From RPQJ01 sp963846885 (GTDB taxonomy: Bacteria; Pseudomonadota; Gammaproteobacteria; Steroidobacterales; Steroidobacteraceae), in NCBI GenBank assembly GCA_963846885.1, contig CAWJXS010000007.1:124001-188000 (forward strand): a stretch of 64,000 bases of DNA. Reading direction: 5' to 3'. A model generated the notes under the pieces. The model was not told where the DNA came from and did no database searches. It saw only the letters and a program-made list of their open reading frames with translations. Numbering within the stretch: the first letter of the stretch is position 1; every line of letters starts with the position of its first letter. A program made the translations under genes and the position numbers. Shown here piece after piece: positions 1-9,862 of this stretch.

Positions 1-1
1 C

Positions 2-751
2 GAGCCGATCCCCGTGCTGCCGACCGTGCACTACAACATGGGCGGAATTCCCTGCAACGTGCACGGCGAAGTCGTCACGCTGCGCGATGGCCAGCCCGAC
101 GCTGTAGTCCCCGGGCTGATGGCCGTGGGCGAGGCTGCTTGCGTGTCGGTGCACGGCGCCAACCGCCTCGGTTCCAATTCCCTGCTCGACCTCGTCGTAT
201 TCGGCCGCGCGGCCGCGCATCACTGCGGCAAGACGGTCAAGCCCAACACCTCGCACAAGCCGTTGCCAAAGGACGCGGGCGATCTCGCCATCAGTCGTCT
301 CGACCGGCTGCGCAACGCGAAGGGCGCGCGACGCACGTCGGAGATTCGTCTCGACATGCAGCGTGTCATGCAGAACCACGCGGCCGTGTTCCGCACCGGC
401 GAATCGCTGGACGAGGGAGTGCAGAAGCTCGACGCGGTCTTCGCGACCTTCGCCGACGTCGGCGTGTCCGACCGCTCGCTGATCTGGAACACCGACCTGA
501 TCGAGACGCTCGAGCTCGACAACCTGCTGGCGCAGGCGCTGGTGACGATGGCGTCGGCGGCGAACCGCAAGGAAAGTCGCGGCGCCCACGCGCGCGAGGA
601 TTTCCAGGATCGCGACGACGTGAACTGGCTCAAGCACACGCTGGCGTGGGCCGATGCGGCCGGCAAGGTCTGCATCGACTACCGTCCGGTGCACCTGACC
701 ACGCTCACGAGCGACGTCGAAGCCATTCCGCCGAAGGCGCGTACCTATTGA
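2..751 (+). CDS. sdhA: Succinate dehydrogenase flavoprotein subunit, C-terminal part
   Basis: Catalytic FAD subunit of complex II, which oxidises succinate to fumarate in the TCA cycle at the inner membrane. Only the last 249 codons are present; the gene enters from the left edge and no start is visible. HYNMGGIPCN at the left and HGANRLGSNSLLDLVVFGR are characteristic of the FAD/substrate-binding core of SdhA. AREDFQDRDDVNWLKHTLAW lies near the C-terminus, and the ending PPKARTY is the usual family terminus. sdhB follows 85 bases downstream on the same strand, so the two are probably co-transcribed. Fumarate reductase FrdA is a less likely alternative, given the sdhE gene downstream. Confidence 0.96.
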   Translation, partial: EPIPVLPTVHYNMGGIPCNVHGEVVTLRDGQPDAVVPGLMAVGEAACVSVHGANRLGSNSLLDLVVFGRAAAHHCGKTVKPNTSHKPLPKDAGDLAISRLDRLRNAKGARRTSEIRLDMQRVMQNHAAVFRTGESLDEGVQKLDAVFATFADVGVSDRSLIWNTDLIETLELDNLLAQALVTMASAANRKESRGAHAREDFQDRDDVNWLKHTLAWADAAGKVCIDYRPVHLTTLTSDVEAIPPKARTY

Positions 752-787
752 GCGATTAGTGAATAGGGTGAGGCGCGCGATCCGTCT

Positions 788-830
788 GCGCTCCGACTAA
801 CCCCTAACCCCTATCCCCTAACCCCTTTTC
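788..830. repeat. C-rich telomere-like repeat tract (copy 1)
   Basis: Between sdhA and sdhB lies a tandem run of ctaacccc/ctatcccc heptamer-octamer units (797-825), preceded by the flank gcgctccga. The same flank plus tract, with few changes, recurs at 31218-31254. The 16-mer ctatcccctaacccct at 811-826 is identical to 62193-62208 inside dnaE2. It is not coding and ends just before the sdhB start. Confidence 0.8.
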
Positions 831-836
831 AAAGCC

Positions 837-1619
837 ATGCCCCAATTCAGACTTCCCGAGAATTCACGGGTCCAGCCCGGACAGACCCACCCGGCCCCGG
901 CCGGCGCGCAGAACGTCAAGTCGTTCCGCATCTACCGTTTCGATCCCGGCTCGAACCAGAAGCCCCGCGTCGACACGTACCAGGTCGATCTCGATAAATG
1001 CGGGCCGATGGTTCTCGACGCGCTCATCAAGATCAAGAACGAAGTCGACTCGACGCTCACGTTTCGCCGCTCCTGTCGCGAAGGCATCTGCGGTTCGTGC
1101 GCGATGAACATCGACGGCGTCAACACGCTGGCGTGCACCAAGGCGATCGGCGAGATCAAGGGTGACGCGAAGATCTATCCGCTGCCGCACATGCCGGTCA
1201 TCAAGGACCTGGTGCCCGACCTCACCAATTTCTACGCCCAGTACGCCTCGGTGAAGCCGTGGCTGCAGACCCGCACGCCGGCGCCGCCCGATCGCGAGCG
1301 CCTGCAGTCCAAGGAAGACCAGGAAAAAATCGATGGCCCGTCGGCCTGCATCCTGTGCGCCTGCTGCTCGACGAGTTGCCCGTCCTATTGGTGGAACAGC
1401 GATCGCTTCCTCGGTCCGGCGGCGCTGCTGGCTGCGTACCGCTGGATCGTCGATACGCGCGACGAGGCCACGGGCGAGCGCCTCGACGAACTCGAAGACC
1501 CGTTCCGTCTCTACCGCTGCCACACGATCATGAACTGCGCGCAGGCCTGCCCGAAGGACCTGAATCCTTCCAGGGCCATCGCCGAGATCAAGAAGATGAT
1601 CGTCGAGCGGCAGCACTGA
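837..1619 (+). CDS. sdhB: Succinate dehydrogenase iron-sulfur subunit
   Basis: Electron-transfer subunit of complex II, carrying electrons from FAD on SdhA to quinone. The 260-residue length is normal. Residues 80-100 hold the [2Fe-2S] cysteines (SCREGICGSC, then C100). Residues 171-181 (CILCACCSTSC) and 228-238 (CHTIMNCAQAC) hold the ligands for the [4Fe-4S] and [3Fe-4S] clusters. An N-terminal stretch of about 25 residues precedes the ferredoxin fold, which is a little longer than in E. coli. It follows sdhA and precedes the SdhA flavinylation factor sdhE, consistent with one locus. The membrane anchors sdhC/sdhD are not in the window and are presumably upstream. Confidence 0.97.
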   Translation: MPQFRLPENSRVQPGQTHPAPAGAQNVKSFRIYRFDPGSNQKPRVDTYQVDLDKCGPMVLDALIKIKNEVDSTLTFRRSCREGICGSCAMNIDGVNTLACTKAIGEIKGDAKIYPLPHMPVIKDLVPDLTNFYAQYASVKPWLQTRTPAPPDRERLQSKEDQEKIDGPSACILCACCSTSCPSYWWNSDRFLGPAALLAAYRWIVDTRDEATGERLDELEDPFRLYRCHTIMNCAQACPKDLNPSRAIAEIKKMIVERQH

Positions 1620-1631
1620 TGTCCCATTTAA

Positions 1632-1743
1632 CCTCTCCCGCGTCAGCGGGAGAGGTCGACCGCAGGTCGGGTGAGGGCTGCGACCGCAGGTCGGGAGAGG
1701 GTGCGCGCAGCGCGGGAGAGGGTCTGCGCAGCAAGCGTAAGGG
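1632..1743. repeat. GCGGGAGAGG palindrome followed by degenerate 21-23 bp tandem units
   Basis: A perfect 10-bp inverted repeat, cctctcccgc (1632-1641) and gcgggagagg (1646-1655), is followed by four decaying tandem units of 21-23 bases (1656-1678, 1679-1701, 1702-1722, 1723-1743). Units end in gtgaggg or gagaggg. The palindrome and the gtcgnccgnaggncgggtgaggg tail recur at 31154-31199, and a weaker copy lies at 19717-19743. It fills the sdhB-sdhE gap. Confidence 0.75.
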
Positions 1744-1749
1744 TGCGGC

Positions 1750-2010
1750 ATGACTGAGGCGCTTACGCCCGACGCCAACATGGCGCGCCTGCGCTGGCGC
1801 TGCCGCCGCGGCATGCGCGAGCTCGACGTCATGCTCACGCGCTACCTCGATCGTGTCTGGCTTACCGCGTCACCTGCCGAACGCGACGCGTTCGTGCAAT
1901 TGGTCGAACTGCAGGATCCCGACCTGTTCGGGTATCTTGTCGGCCGGACCACTCCCACCGAGGAACTGCAGAGTGCGGTCATCGCCTGCATTCGCCGTCT
2001 CGAGCCTTGA
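1750..2010 (+). CDS. sdhE: FAD assembly factor SdhE (YgfY family)
   Basis: Small cytosolic factor that promotes covalent attachment of FAD to SdhA. The 86-residue protein carries the diagnostic RRGMRELD motif at about residues 19-26, whose RGxxE core contacts SdhA. A helical remainder containing LVELQDPDLFGYLVGR follows, matching the family's usual size. It lies just downstream of sdhAB, and a YgfX-like membrane gene starts one base after its stop. That is the sdhE-ygfX (cptB-cptA) pairing known in enterobacteria. Confidence 0.95.
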   Translation: MTEALTPDANMARLRWRCRRGMRELDVMLTRYLDRVWLTASPAERDAFVQLVELQDPDLFGYLVGRTTPTEELQSAVIACIRRLEP

Positions 2011-2011
2011 G

Positions 2012-2443
2012 TTGCCGGCAGTCGCTGCGGCAGACCGCATTGCGGGCCTGCTTGTGCTGCTGGCGGCCCTGTTCGTCGCCTGGGCCTGCGCCCGCGCGGG
2101 AGCAGCCGGGTGGCTCGTGGTTGCGCTGGTACTGGCGGGGGGGCTCGACTCCGCGCGCAGGCTGCTGGCATGGCGCCGTGCCAGCGGCGCACCCGCGCAC
2201 CGCCTGGACTGCCTGGACGATGGCACCTTATGGCTCAGCGCGCCGGGGAAGCCGGCCTGTCGTGTCCTCGTCGGGCGTGGCACACGCCTGCTCGGGCCCT
2301 CGGTTTTCCTCGACCTGCATGCGGCTTCCCCTGTGTTGGCCGGGCGCTACAGATACTGGCTCTTGCCGTTCGACGCGCCTGCACAGGTCCTGCGGCGCTG
2401 GAGCGTCGTCCTACCGCGTTGTTGGCGAGTGGCTAGTACGTGA
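2012..2443 (+). CDS. YgfX-like inner-membrane protein
   Basis: Short protein of about 143 residues. I place its start at the TTG one base after sdhE, because the hydrophobic segment IAGLLVLLAALFVAWACA begins only about 10 residues later. A second hydrophobic stretch, AAGWLVVALVLAGGLDSA, completes a two-helix hairpin. After it comes a soluble tail with LRLDCLDDGTLWL-like spacing. Size, topology and position directly after sdhE fit the YgfX (CptA) family, described in E. coli as the toxin-like partner of SdhE. Sequence conservation of that family is low, so the assignment rests mainly on context. An earlier start overlapping sdhE is possible. Confidence 0.7.
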   Translation: MPAVAAADRIAGLLVLLAALFVAWACARAGAAGWLVVALVLAGGLDSARRLLAWRRASGAPAHRLDCLDDGTLWLSAPGKPACRVLVGRGTRLLGPSVFLDLHAASPVLAGRYRYWLLPFDAPAQVLRRWSVVLPRCWRVAST

Positions 2444-2470
2444 CGGGCCCGCCGTTGCGTTAGCCTACCC

Positions 2471-3127
2471 ATGCCAGCCATGCCGAACTTTCCCCCGCCG
2501 GACGAGTCTATGAAGTCGCGAGAACCCGGGGACGACGATGCCGGACTGCCTGCGGGCACCGAGCAAAGCGACCTCGAACTCGTGCGGCGGGCCCAGCGCA
2601 ACGAACGCGGAGCGTTCGATCTGCTGGTGCTCAAGTATCAACACAAGGTCGTAAAACTGGTGGCGCGGCTGCTGCGCGATCCGACGGAAGCCGAAGACGT
2701 GGCTCAGGAAGCCTTCGTGAAGGCATACCGGGCCCTGGGCTCGTTCCGCGGCGACAGCGCGTTCTATACCTGGCTCTATCGCATCGCGGTCAATACGGCC
2801 CGCAATTCGATAGCATCGCGCCAGCGCCGGCCGCTCGACTACGAAGCCGAACTCTCGGAGAGCGAGCAGAACAACGTGGCGGCGCGGCTCAAGCACGACG
2901 ACACGCCGGAAGCGGCGGCGCTCTCCGAAGAGATCCGCGTCACCGTCAACCAGGCGATCGAGCAGCTGCCCGAAGACCTGCGTACCGCCATCGTCTTGCG
3001 CGAGGTCGAAGGTTTGAGCTACGAAGAGATCGCCGACGCCATGGATTGCCCGGTGGGCACGGTCCGGTCGCGTATCTTCCGGGCTCGTGAAGCCATCGAC
3101 CGCGCCCTGAAACCCCTGCTCGACTGA
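2471..3127 (+). CDS. rpoE: RNA polymerase sigma-E factor (RpoE/AlgU)
   Basis: Extracytoplasmic-function sigma factor that directs the envelope-stress response. The region 2 core DLELVRRAQRNERGAFDLLV, followed by a DPTEAEDVAQEAFVKAYRAL segment and the AFYTWLYRIAVNTA segment, is nearly diagnostic of RpoE/AlgU. Region 4 carries the DNA-binding helix-turn-helix LSYEEIADAMDCPVGTVRSR. The 218 residues exceed the usual 190-200 because of about 28 N-terminal residues. Starts at 2480 or 2510 (MKSREPG) would give a more typical protein. rseA and rseB follow directly, so the operon encodes its own control circuit. Confidence 0.96.
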   Translation: MPAMPNFPPPDESMKSREPGDDDAGLPAGTEQSDLELVRRAQRNERGAFDLLVLKYQHKVVKLVARLLRDPTEAEDVAQEAFVKAYRALGSFRGDSAFYTWLYRIAVNTARNSIASRQRRPLDYEAELSESEQNNVAARLKHDDTPEAAALSEEIRVTVNQAIEQLPEDLRTAIVLREVEGLSYEEIADAMDCPVGTVRSRIFRAREAIDRALKPLLD

Positions 3128-3170
3128 CCGACCGACTGCCCAAACGATCGCACCGAGTGCCGAGAACGAT

Positions 3171-3788
3171 ATGACCGACCAGATTCGCGAACAGCTTTCG
3201 GCCCTGCTCGACGGTGAACTGCCCAAGGACGAAATGGGCCTGCTCGTGCGGCGCCTCGAAAAGGACGCGGCACTCCGCCGCGCCTTCGGCAGCTATGCCC
3301 TGATCGGCGAAACCCTGCGGGCACCGGGCGGGCGCATCGCCACGACCGGGTTTGCAGCCCGGGTCAGCGCGACCATCGACGCCACCGAGGCAGCCGCTGT
3401 GCCGGCCACGGCGAGCCATGACCTGCAGCGCACCCCTCGGGCCGCCCCGGCGGCCGGTGTCGCCGGCCAGGCCGCATCGGCGCAGGCAGCGTTCTGGCGG
3501 CGGCCGATGATCCGGACCGCACTCGCAGCGAGCGCAGCCGCGGCCGCGGTACTGGTATTGCGACCGGACGCGACGACGCCCCTGGCCGAGGTCGCGCCCT
3601 TGCAGGCGGCCAATGTCGCTGCCATGGGTTCGAGCCCAACGCCGGCGCAAAGCCAGCGGCTGGCGAGCTACATGGTCGCCCACAGCCAGTATTCGACGCC
3701 GATGGTTCGCCGCAACGTGCTGTCGAGCCTGCTCGCCGCCGATCCGGGTATCACCCGCGTCTCGTTCGAGATGGGAGAGGCGCCCTGA
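3171..3788 (+). CDS. rseA: Anti-sigma-E factor RseA
   Basis: Single-pass inner-membrane protein that holds RpoE inactive until regulated proteolysis. The N-terminal cytoplasmic domain shows the family signature REQLSALLDGELPKDEMGLL and then RRAFGSYALIGETLR. A transmembrane stretch lies at about residues 108-128 (MIRTALAASAAAAAVLVL) between low-complexity Ala/Pro/Thr linkers, followed by a periplasmic domain. The 205 residues match the family. It lies between rpoE and rseB, with its stop 1 base before the rseB ATG. Confidence 0.93.
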   Translation: MTDQIREQLSALLDGELPKDEMGLLVRRLEKDAALRRAFGSYALIGETLRAPGGRIATTGFAARVSATIDATEAAAVPATASHDLQRTPRAAPAAGVAGQAASAQAAFWRRPMIRTALAASAAAAAVLVLRPDATTPLAEVAPLQAANVAAMGSSPTPAQSQRLASYMVAHSQYSTPMVRRNVLSSLLAADPGITRVSFEMGEAP

Positions 3789-3789
3789 C

Positions 3790-4809
3790 ATGAGGCGAGC
3801 CGCGCTCTGTGTCGCCGCCTGCCTGGTGGCGTTTTCCGCGCACGCGGAAGATGCGGGCCAGGACGCCCGGGCCTGGCTCGAGCGCATGTCGGTATCGCTG
3901 GCCACCCTCAATTACGACGGGTTGTTTACGCACACCACCGGACGCCAGGTCGAGACGATGCGTATCGTCCACCGGGTCGAGCAAGGCCGCGCGTTCGAGC
4001 GGCTGGTGTCGCTCGACGGCAGCGGCCGCGAAATCGTGCGCACCCGCGACGAAGTGCATGCCTACCTGCCGGACAGGCGCGTGGTGCTGGTCGAGCCGCG
4101 TGGCGACGAAGGTTCGCTGCTCAAGGCGTTGCCCACCCCCGGTCCGAAGCTCGACCGCTTCTACGACCTCTCCGTGAGCAAGGGCAGCCGCCTGCTCGGG
4201 CGCGAAGTGCGGGTGATCGACGTTCGCCCCCGCGACATCTACCGCTACGGTTACCGGCTCTGGCTCGACGAGGAAACGGCGATGCCGCTGCAGTCCATCG
4301 TCGCGGATGGCGCAGGCAACCCGATCGAGCACATCCGGTTCACGCAGCTCCACATCAAGGACAAGATACCCGCGAGCGACATCGAGCCCTCGGTCGACGC
4401 CACTGGGTTCCAGTGGGTCCGCACGGGCCGCAAGCTGGCTGCGATGCCGCAACTTCCCGCCAACGGCGGTTGGCGGCCCTTGCGCGTGCCCCCCGGGTTC
4501 CGGCTCGTGGCCAGCCGCCTGCAGTCGATTCCCGGCTCCCCGATGCCGGCCCAGCACCTGATTTTTTCCGACGGCATCGCCGCCATCTCGGTCTTCATCG
4601 AGCCGGGCGCCCCGTCGGGTCCGCGGCCGCCCGAGTCGTCCAGCATGGGCTCGGCCAACGCGTACTCCACCAGCGTGAAGGGCCACGTGGTCACCGCGAT
4701 CGGCGAAGTGCCGGCTGCCACGGTGCGCGAAATTGCCAACTCCGTGGCGCCCGTGCCGGCCACAGCCTCGCCGGCTCCCGCCAAACCGCCGGTCGGCCCC
4801 GTCCGCTGA
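3790..4809 (+). CDS. rseB: Sigma-E regulatory protein RseB (MucB)
   Basis: Periplasmic sensor that binds RseA and protects it from DegS cleavage; it is thought to sense mislocalised lipoproteins or LPS. Residues 1-19 form a cleavable signal peptide (MRRAALCVAACLVAFSAHA). The LolA-like lipid-binding N domain follows (LATLNYDGLFTHTTGRQVET, then MRIVHRVEQGRAFERLVSLDG). The C-terminal domain includes GFRLVASRLQSIPGSPMPAQ and VTAIGEVPAATVREIANSV. The 339 residues are typical apart from a proline-rich tail. No rseC or mucD/degP follows; the next gene is glutaredoxin-like. Confidence 0.94.
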   Translation: MRRAALCVAACLVAFSAHAEDAGQDARAWLERMSVSLATLNYDGLFTHTTGRQVETMRIVHRVEQGRAFERLVSLDGSGREIVRTRDEVHAYLPDRRVVLVEPRGDEGSLLKALPTPGPKLDRFYDLSVSKGSRLLGREVRVIDVRPRDIYRYGYRLWLDEETAMPLQSIVADGAGNPIEHIRFTQLHIKDKIPASDIEPSVDATGFQWVRTGRKLAAMPQLPANGGWRPLRVPPGFRLVASRLQSIPGSPMPAQHLIFSDGIAAISVFIEPGAPSGPRPPESSSMGSANAYSTSVKGHVVTAIGEVPAATVREIANSVAPVPATASPAPAKPPVGPVR

Positions 4810-4858
4810 CGATGACCCGCGGCGCGGGAGTCGTGACCCGGATCGAAGCCGGCGCCCC

Positions 4859-5101
4859 ATGAGCGGGGCGGCCCTGGAGTTGCTGGTGCGCGAGGGGTGC
4901 CACCTTTGCGACGATTTCCTGCTCGAATTCTCCCTCGACCAGCCGGCGCTGCTGCCCCGGCTCGCGGTGCGGGACGTCGATGCGGACGTGGCGCTGGCCA
5001 CTGAATTCGGCCTGCGCGTACCGGTGCTGCGGGTGGGCGGGCAGGTGGCCTGCGAAGGCCGCTACGATCGTGCCGAGATTGCCGCAGTCCTGCGGCTATA
5101 A
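4859..5101 (+). CDS. Glutaredoxin-family thiol-redox protein (DUF836-like)
   Basis: An 80-residue thioredoxin-fold protein with the redox motif CHLC at residues 14-17 (REGCHLCDD) and a C-terminal half containing FGLRVPVLRVGGQVACEGRY. The cis-proline (VPVLRV) and GRY segment are typical of the short glutaredoxin-like DUF836 group. The ATG was chosen because it puts the motif about 13 residues from the start. It lies between rseB and lepA on the same strand. The partner substrate is not evident. A role in envelope thiol balance is speculative, as the protein has no export signal. Confidence 0.85.
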   Translation: MSGAALELLVREGCHLCDDFLLEFSLDQPALLPRLAVRDVDADVALATEFGLRVPVLRVGGQVACEGRYDRAEIAAVLRL

Positions 5102-5168
5102 TCGCCGGTTTGGGCGAGCCCGACCTCCGGGCCGCTTCGGACGACCTGTCGCACGACCTTAGGCCCTG

Positions 5169-6965
<1,797 letters not shown>

Positions 6966-7053
6966 TTTTCACTCCGGCCCGCGCAATGTGACGCAAAGCA
7001 TTGATTTGGCGGGATAATTAACCAATACTCCGCCCCGTTCCGAGAGGTGCCGC

Positions 7054-7839
7054 TTGGTCTTCGACTTTTCCTTTTTCCTGGTTCTAGCTGCGTTGGTCAC
7101 GGGCCTCGTCTGGTTCGTGGACGCGCGCTTTTTCCGGCCGCGCCGGCTGGCCGGCAGCGGCAGTGCGGCGGGCGGCGCACCCGAGCCTGTCGTGGTCGAG
7201 TACGCCCGTTCGTTCTTCCCGATCATCCTGCTGGTGCTGGTGATCCGGTCGTTCCTGTACGAGCCGTTCCGGATCCCGTCCGACTCGATGATGCCCACGC
7301 TGCTCGACGGCGACTTCATCTTCGTCAACAAGTTCACCTACGGCCTGCGTCTGCCCGTCCTCAACACCGAAATCGTGCCGCTGGGCGAGCCGCAGCGCGG
7401 TGACGTGGTGGTGTTCCGCCTGCCTTCCGATCCGGCGACCAATTACATCAAGCGCCTGGTCGGCCTGCCCGGCGACCACGTCGTCGTGCGCGAGAAGCGC
7501 GTGTACATCAACGACGTGCTGCAGGACGTGCAGCTCGACGGTTACTTCGAAGCCTACGGCAGCACGCCGCGCGCGCAGATCGGCCTCGAGACGCTCGGCG
7601 ATCGCCAGCATCGCACGCTGTACATCGACGAGCGCCCGTCGTACGACTTCGACGACGTGGTGCCCGCCGGCCATTTCTTTTTCATGGGCGACAACCGCGA
7701 CAACAGCCGCGACAGCCGTTTCCCGGAAGTCGGCTACGTGCCGGCGGACAACGTGGTGGGCAGGGCTGTCCGCATCTGGTTGAACTGGAACCTGCCGAAC
7801 GCACCGCTCTGGGAGCGTATCGGCCAGGCGATCCGTTGA
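7054..7839 (+). CDS. lepB: Signal peptidase I (LepB)
   Basis: Inner-membrane protease that removes signal peptides from Sec and Tat substrates. Two N-terminal membrane segments (residues 5-21 and 54-66) precede the periplasmic catalytic domain. The nucleophile is Ser78 in PSDSMMPTLLDGD; the general base is Lys133 in NYIKRLVGLPGD; box E is FFMGDNRDNSRDSR. The 261 residues are normal. Translation most likely begins at a TTG with cgagaggtg placed just upstream, since no in-frame ATG or GTG gives the first membrane helix. It is followed closely by the DUF4845 gene and rnc. Confidence 0.96.
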   Translation: MVFDFSFFLVLAALVTGLVWFVDARFFRPRRLAGSGSAAGGAPEPVVVEYARSFFPIILLVLVIRSFLYEPFRIPSDSMMPTLLDGDFIFVNKFTYGLRLPVLNTEIVPLGEPQRGDVVVFRLPSDPATNYIKRLVGLPGDHVVVREKRVYINDVLQDVQLDGYFEAYGSTPRAQIGLETLGDRQHRTLYIDERPSYDFDDVVPAGHFFFMGDNRDNSRDSRFPEVGYVPADNVVGRAVRIWLNWNLPNAPLWERIGQAIR

Positions 7840-7859
7840 GAACACAAGGGAGGTTTGCG

Positions 7860-8225
7860 ATGAAACAGCGCCAACGCGGCATGACGTTTCTCGGCATCGT
7901 CATCATCATCCTGATTCTGGGCTCAGCGCTCTATGCGGGCATCCGGCTGGTGCCGGTGTACCTCGAGTACTCCAAGGTCGTGCGCTCGCTCAACCAGGTG
8001 CGGGACGAACACGCGGCCATCGACACCAACCAGAACCTGATCCGCCGTTCACTCGAGCGCCGCTGGGACGTCGAGGACATCCAGCGCATCGGCTGGAAAG
8101 AGATCGAGATCACGAAGACCACGGATGGCTTCGACGTCAACGCGTTCTACGACGCCGAGGAACCGTTCGTCGCGAACGTGTACCTGCTCGTGAAGTTCGA
8201 CTACACCGTCTCGATTCCCCAGTGA
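7860..8225 (+). CDS. DUF4845 single-pass membrane protein
   Basis: A 121-residue protein with a short basic N-terminus (MKQRQRG), one hydrophobic helix (MTFLGIVIIILILGSALYAG) and a periplasmic domain ending VYLLVKFDYTVSIPQ. This matches the DUF4845 family, found between lepB and rnc in many beta- and gammaproteobacteria. The N-terminal residues resemble a pilin-type leader, but no clear prepilin site was identified. gggaggtttgcg before the ATG is a good ribosome-binding site. No biochemical function is known for the family; the position suggests a link to secretion or lepB. Confidence 0.85.
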   Translation: MKQRQRGMTFLGIVIIILILGSALYAGIRLVPVYLEYSKVVRSLNQVRDEHAAIDTNQNLIRRSLERRWDVEDIQRIGWKEIEITKTTDGFDVNAFYDAEEPFVANVYLLVKFDYTVSIPQ

Positions 8226-8234
8226 CGGCGGGCC

Positions 8235-8924
8235 TTGCTCCACGCCGATGAATGGTCCGCGCGGTGGCTCGGGTATCGCTTCCGTGATCCCGCGCTGCTC
8301 GAGGCGGCGCTGACCCATCGCAGCGCCAGTCGCACGAACTACGAGCGGCTGGAGTTCCTCGGTGACTCGGTGCTCAATTTCGCCGTGGCGCTGCTCGCGT
8401 TCCGCGCGTTTCCGGAGGCGCCCGAAGGCGACCTGAGCCGGTTCCGTGCCGCGCTGGTGAGCAGCCAGGCGCTCGCGGCGCTCGGCGCCGAACTGGAGCT
8501 GGGCGAGCAACTGCGTCTCGGCAGCGGGGAACTCAAGTCCGGCGGATTCCGGCGCGATTCGATCCTGGCGGACAGCCTGGAGGCCTTGCTCGGTGCCGTC
8601 TATCTCGATGGCGGTATCGAAGCCGCCCGCGACGTGATCGAACGGCTGCTGGGCGCGCGCCTGCGCGAGCTGCCGTCGGCCGAGGTGCTCAAGGATCCCA
8701 AGACGCGCCTGCAGGAAGTCCTGCAAGCGCGCGGAATCGCGCTGCCGGCCTACGCGCTGGAGGAAGTGGGCGGCGAACCCCACGAGCAATGGTTTGTCGC
8801 AAGCTGCGAGGTCGCCGACCTCGCGCAACGAGCCACGGGCCGCGGTTCGAGCCGCCGGCGTGCCGAACAGGAAGCTGCACAACGCGTGCTCGAGGCCCTG
8901 GGCCGTACGCAGGAGAAGACATGA
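8235..8924 (+). CDS. rnc: Ribonuclease III
   Basis: Double-strand-specific endoribonuclease for rRNA and mRNA processing. The signature ERLEFLGDSVLNF (about residues 36-48) contains the catalytic Glu/Asp set, and the second acidic site is DSLEALLGAVYLDGG. A C-terminal dsRNA-binding domain (KDPKTRLQEVLQARGIALPAY) completes the 229 residues. The chosen start is a TTG ten bases after the previous gene, because the fold begins immediately (WSARWLGYRFRDPALLEAAL). Its stop overlaps the era start in ATGA, indicating translational coupling. Confidence 0.96.
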   Translation: MLHADEWSARWLGYRFRDPALLEAALTHRSASRTNYERLEFLGDSVLNFAVALLAFRAFPEAPEGDLSRFRAALVSSQALAALGAELELGEQLRLGSGELKSGGFRRDSILADSLEALLGAVYLDGGIEAARDVIERLLGARLRELPSAEVLKDPKTRLQEVLQARGIALPAYALEEVGGEPHEQWFVASCEVADLAQRATGRGSSRRRAEQEAAQRVLEALGRTQEKT

Positions 8925-9862
8925 TGACCGACGAAGCGACGACCCCACCGCCCGCCACCGACGAACCGGTGATCCACTGCGGCTTTGCCGCGCTCGCGGG
9001 CCGGCCCAACGTGGGCAAGTCCACGCTGCTGAACGCGCTCATCGGGCAGAAGATCAGCATCGTCAGCCCGAAACCGCAGACCACCCGGACCCGCATCCAC
9101 GGCGTGCTGAACAAGCCCGGCCTGCAGATCGCGTTCGTCGACCTGCCCGGCATCCATGCCAAGCAGACGCGCGCGATGAATCGCTACATGAACCGGACGG
9201 CGATCTCCTCGCTGACCGACGTCGACGTGAACCTGTTCGTGGTCGAGGCCCTGCGCTGGACCGACGAGGACGAACGCGTGCTCGACGAACTGCAGCGCGT
9301 CGGGCTGCCGATCATCCTGCTGATCAACAAGGTCGACCGCGCGCATCCCAAGGAACGGCTGCTGCCGTTCATCCAGGACCTCACCGCCAAGGCGGACTTC
9401 GTCGAAGTCGTGCCGATCTCGGCCACGCGCACGACCACGCTCGAGCGGCTGCCTGACGTCATCGCGAAGTACCTGCCGGAACAGCCGCGCATCTTCCCGG
9501 AAGAGCAGGTGACGGACTCGCCGGACCATTTCATGGCGGCGGAGCTGATTCGCGAGAAGCTGATGCTGCGGCTGCAGGAAGAGCTGCCGTACGGCCTGGT
9601 GGTCGAGATCGAGGGCATGGGGCCGTCCGAGGACGAACCTGGCAAGCTCGTAGTGCAGGCCGTGATCTGGGTGGAGCGTGCGGGCCAGAAGCCCATCGTG
9701 ATCGGCAAGGGCGGCTCCTTGCTCAAGGAAGTGGGCCGGCTGTCGCGGCTCGACCTCAACCGGCACTTCAACCAGCCCGTGCATCTCGAGCTGTGGGTCA
9801 AGGTCAAGGAAGGCTGGTCGGACGACGAAAACGCGATGCGCAAGTTCGGGTACGAAACATGA
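8921..9862 (+). CDS. era: GTPase Era
   Basis: Essential GTPase in 30S subunit assembly that binds the 3' end of 16S rRNA. Motifs: G1 GRPNVGKS (residues 27-34), G3 DLPG, G4 NKVD, and a C-terminal KH domain with the RNA-binding loop VIGKGGSLLKEVG. The 313 residues include a Thr/Pro-rich N-terminal extension of about 16 residues. It overlaps rnc by 4 bases and recO by 4 bases, so rnc-era-recO form one coupled operon. Confidence 0.98.
   Translation: MMTDEATTPPPATDEPVIHCGFAALAGRPNVGKSTLLNALIGQKISIVSPKPQTTRTRIHGVLNKPGLQIAFVDLPGIHAKQTRAMNRYMNRTAISSLTDVDVNLFVVEALRWTDEDERVLDELQRVGLPIILLINKVDRAHPKERLLPFIQDLTAKADFVEVVPISATRTTTLERLPDVIAKYLPEQPRIFPEEQVTDSPDHFMAAELIREKLMLRLQEELPYGLVVEIEGMGPSEDEPGKLVVQAVIWVERAGQKPIVIGKGGSLLKEVGRLSRLDLNRHFNQPVHLELWVKVKEGWSDDENAMRKFGYET

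Noticed and set aside
797..825. Possible CRISPR or true telomere
   Set aside because: Units are 7-8 bases with no spacers, the tract is under 30 bases and lies inside a chromosome-like gene cluster, so neither applies.
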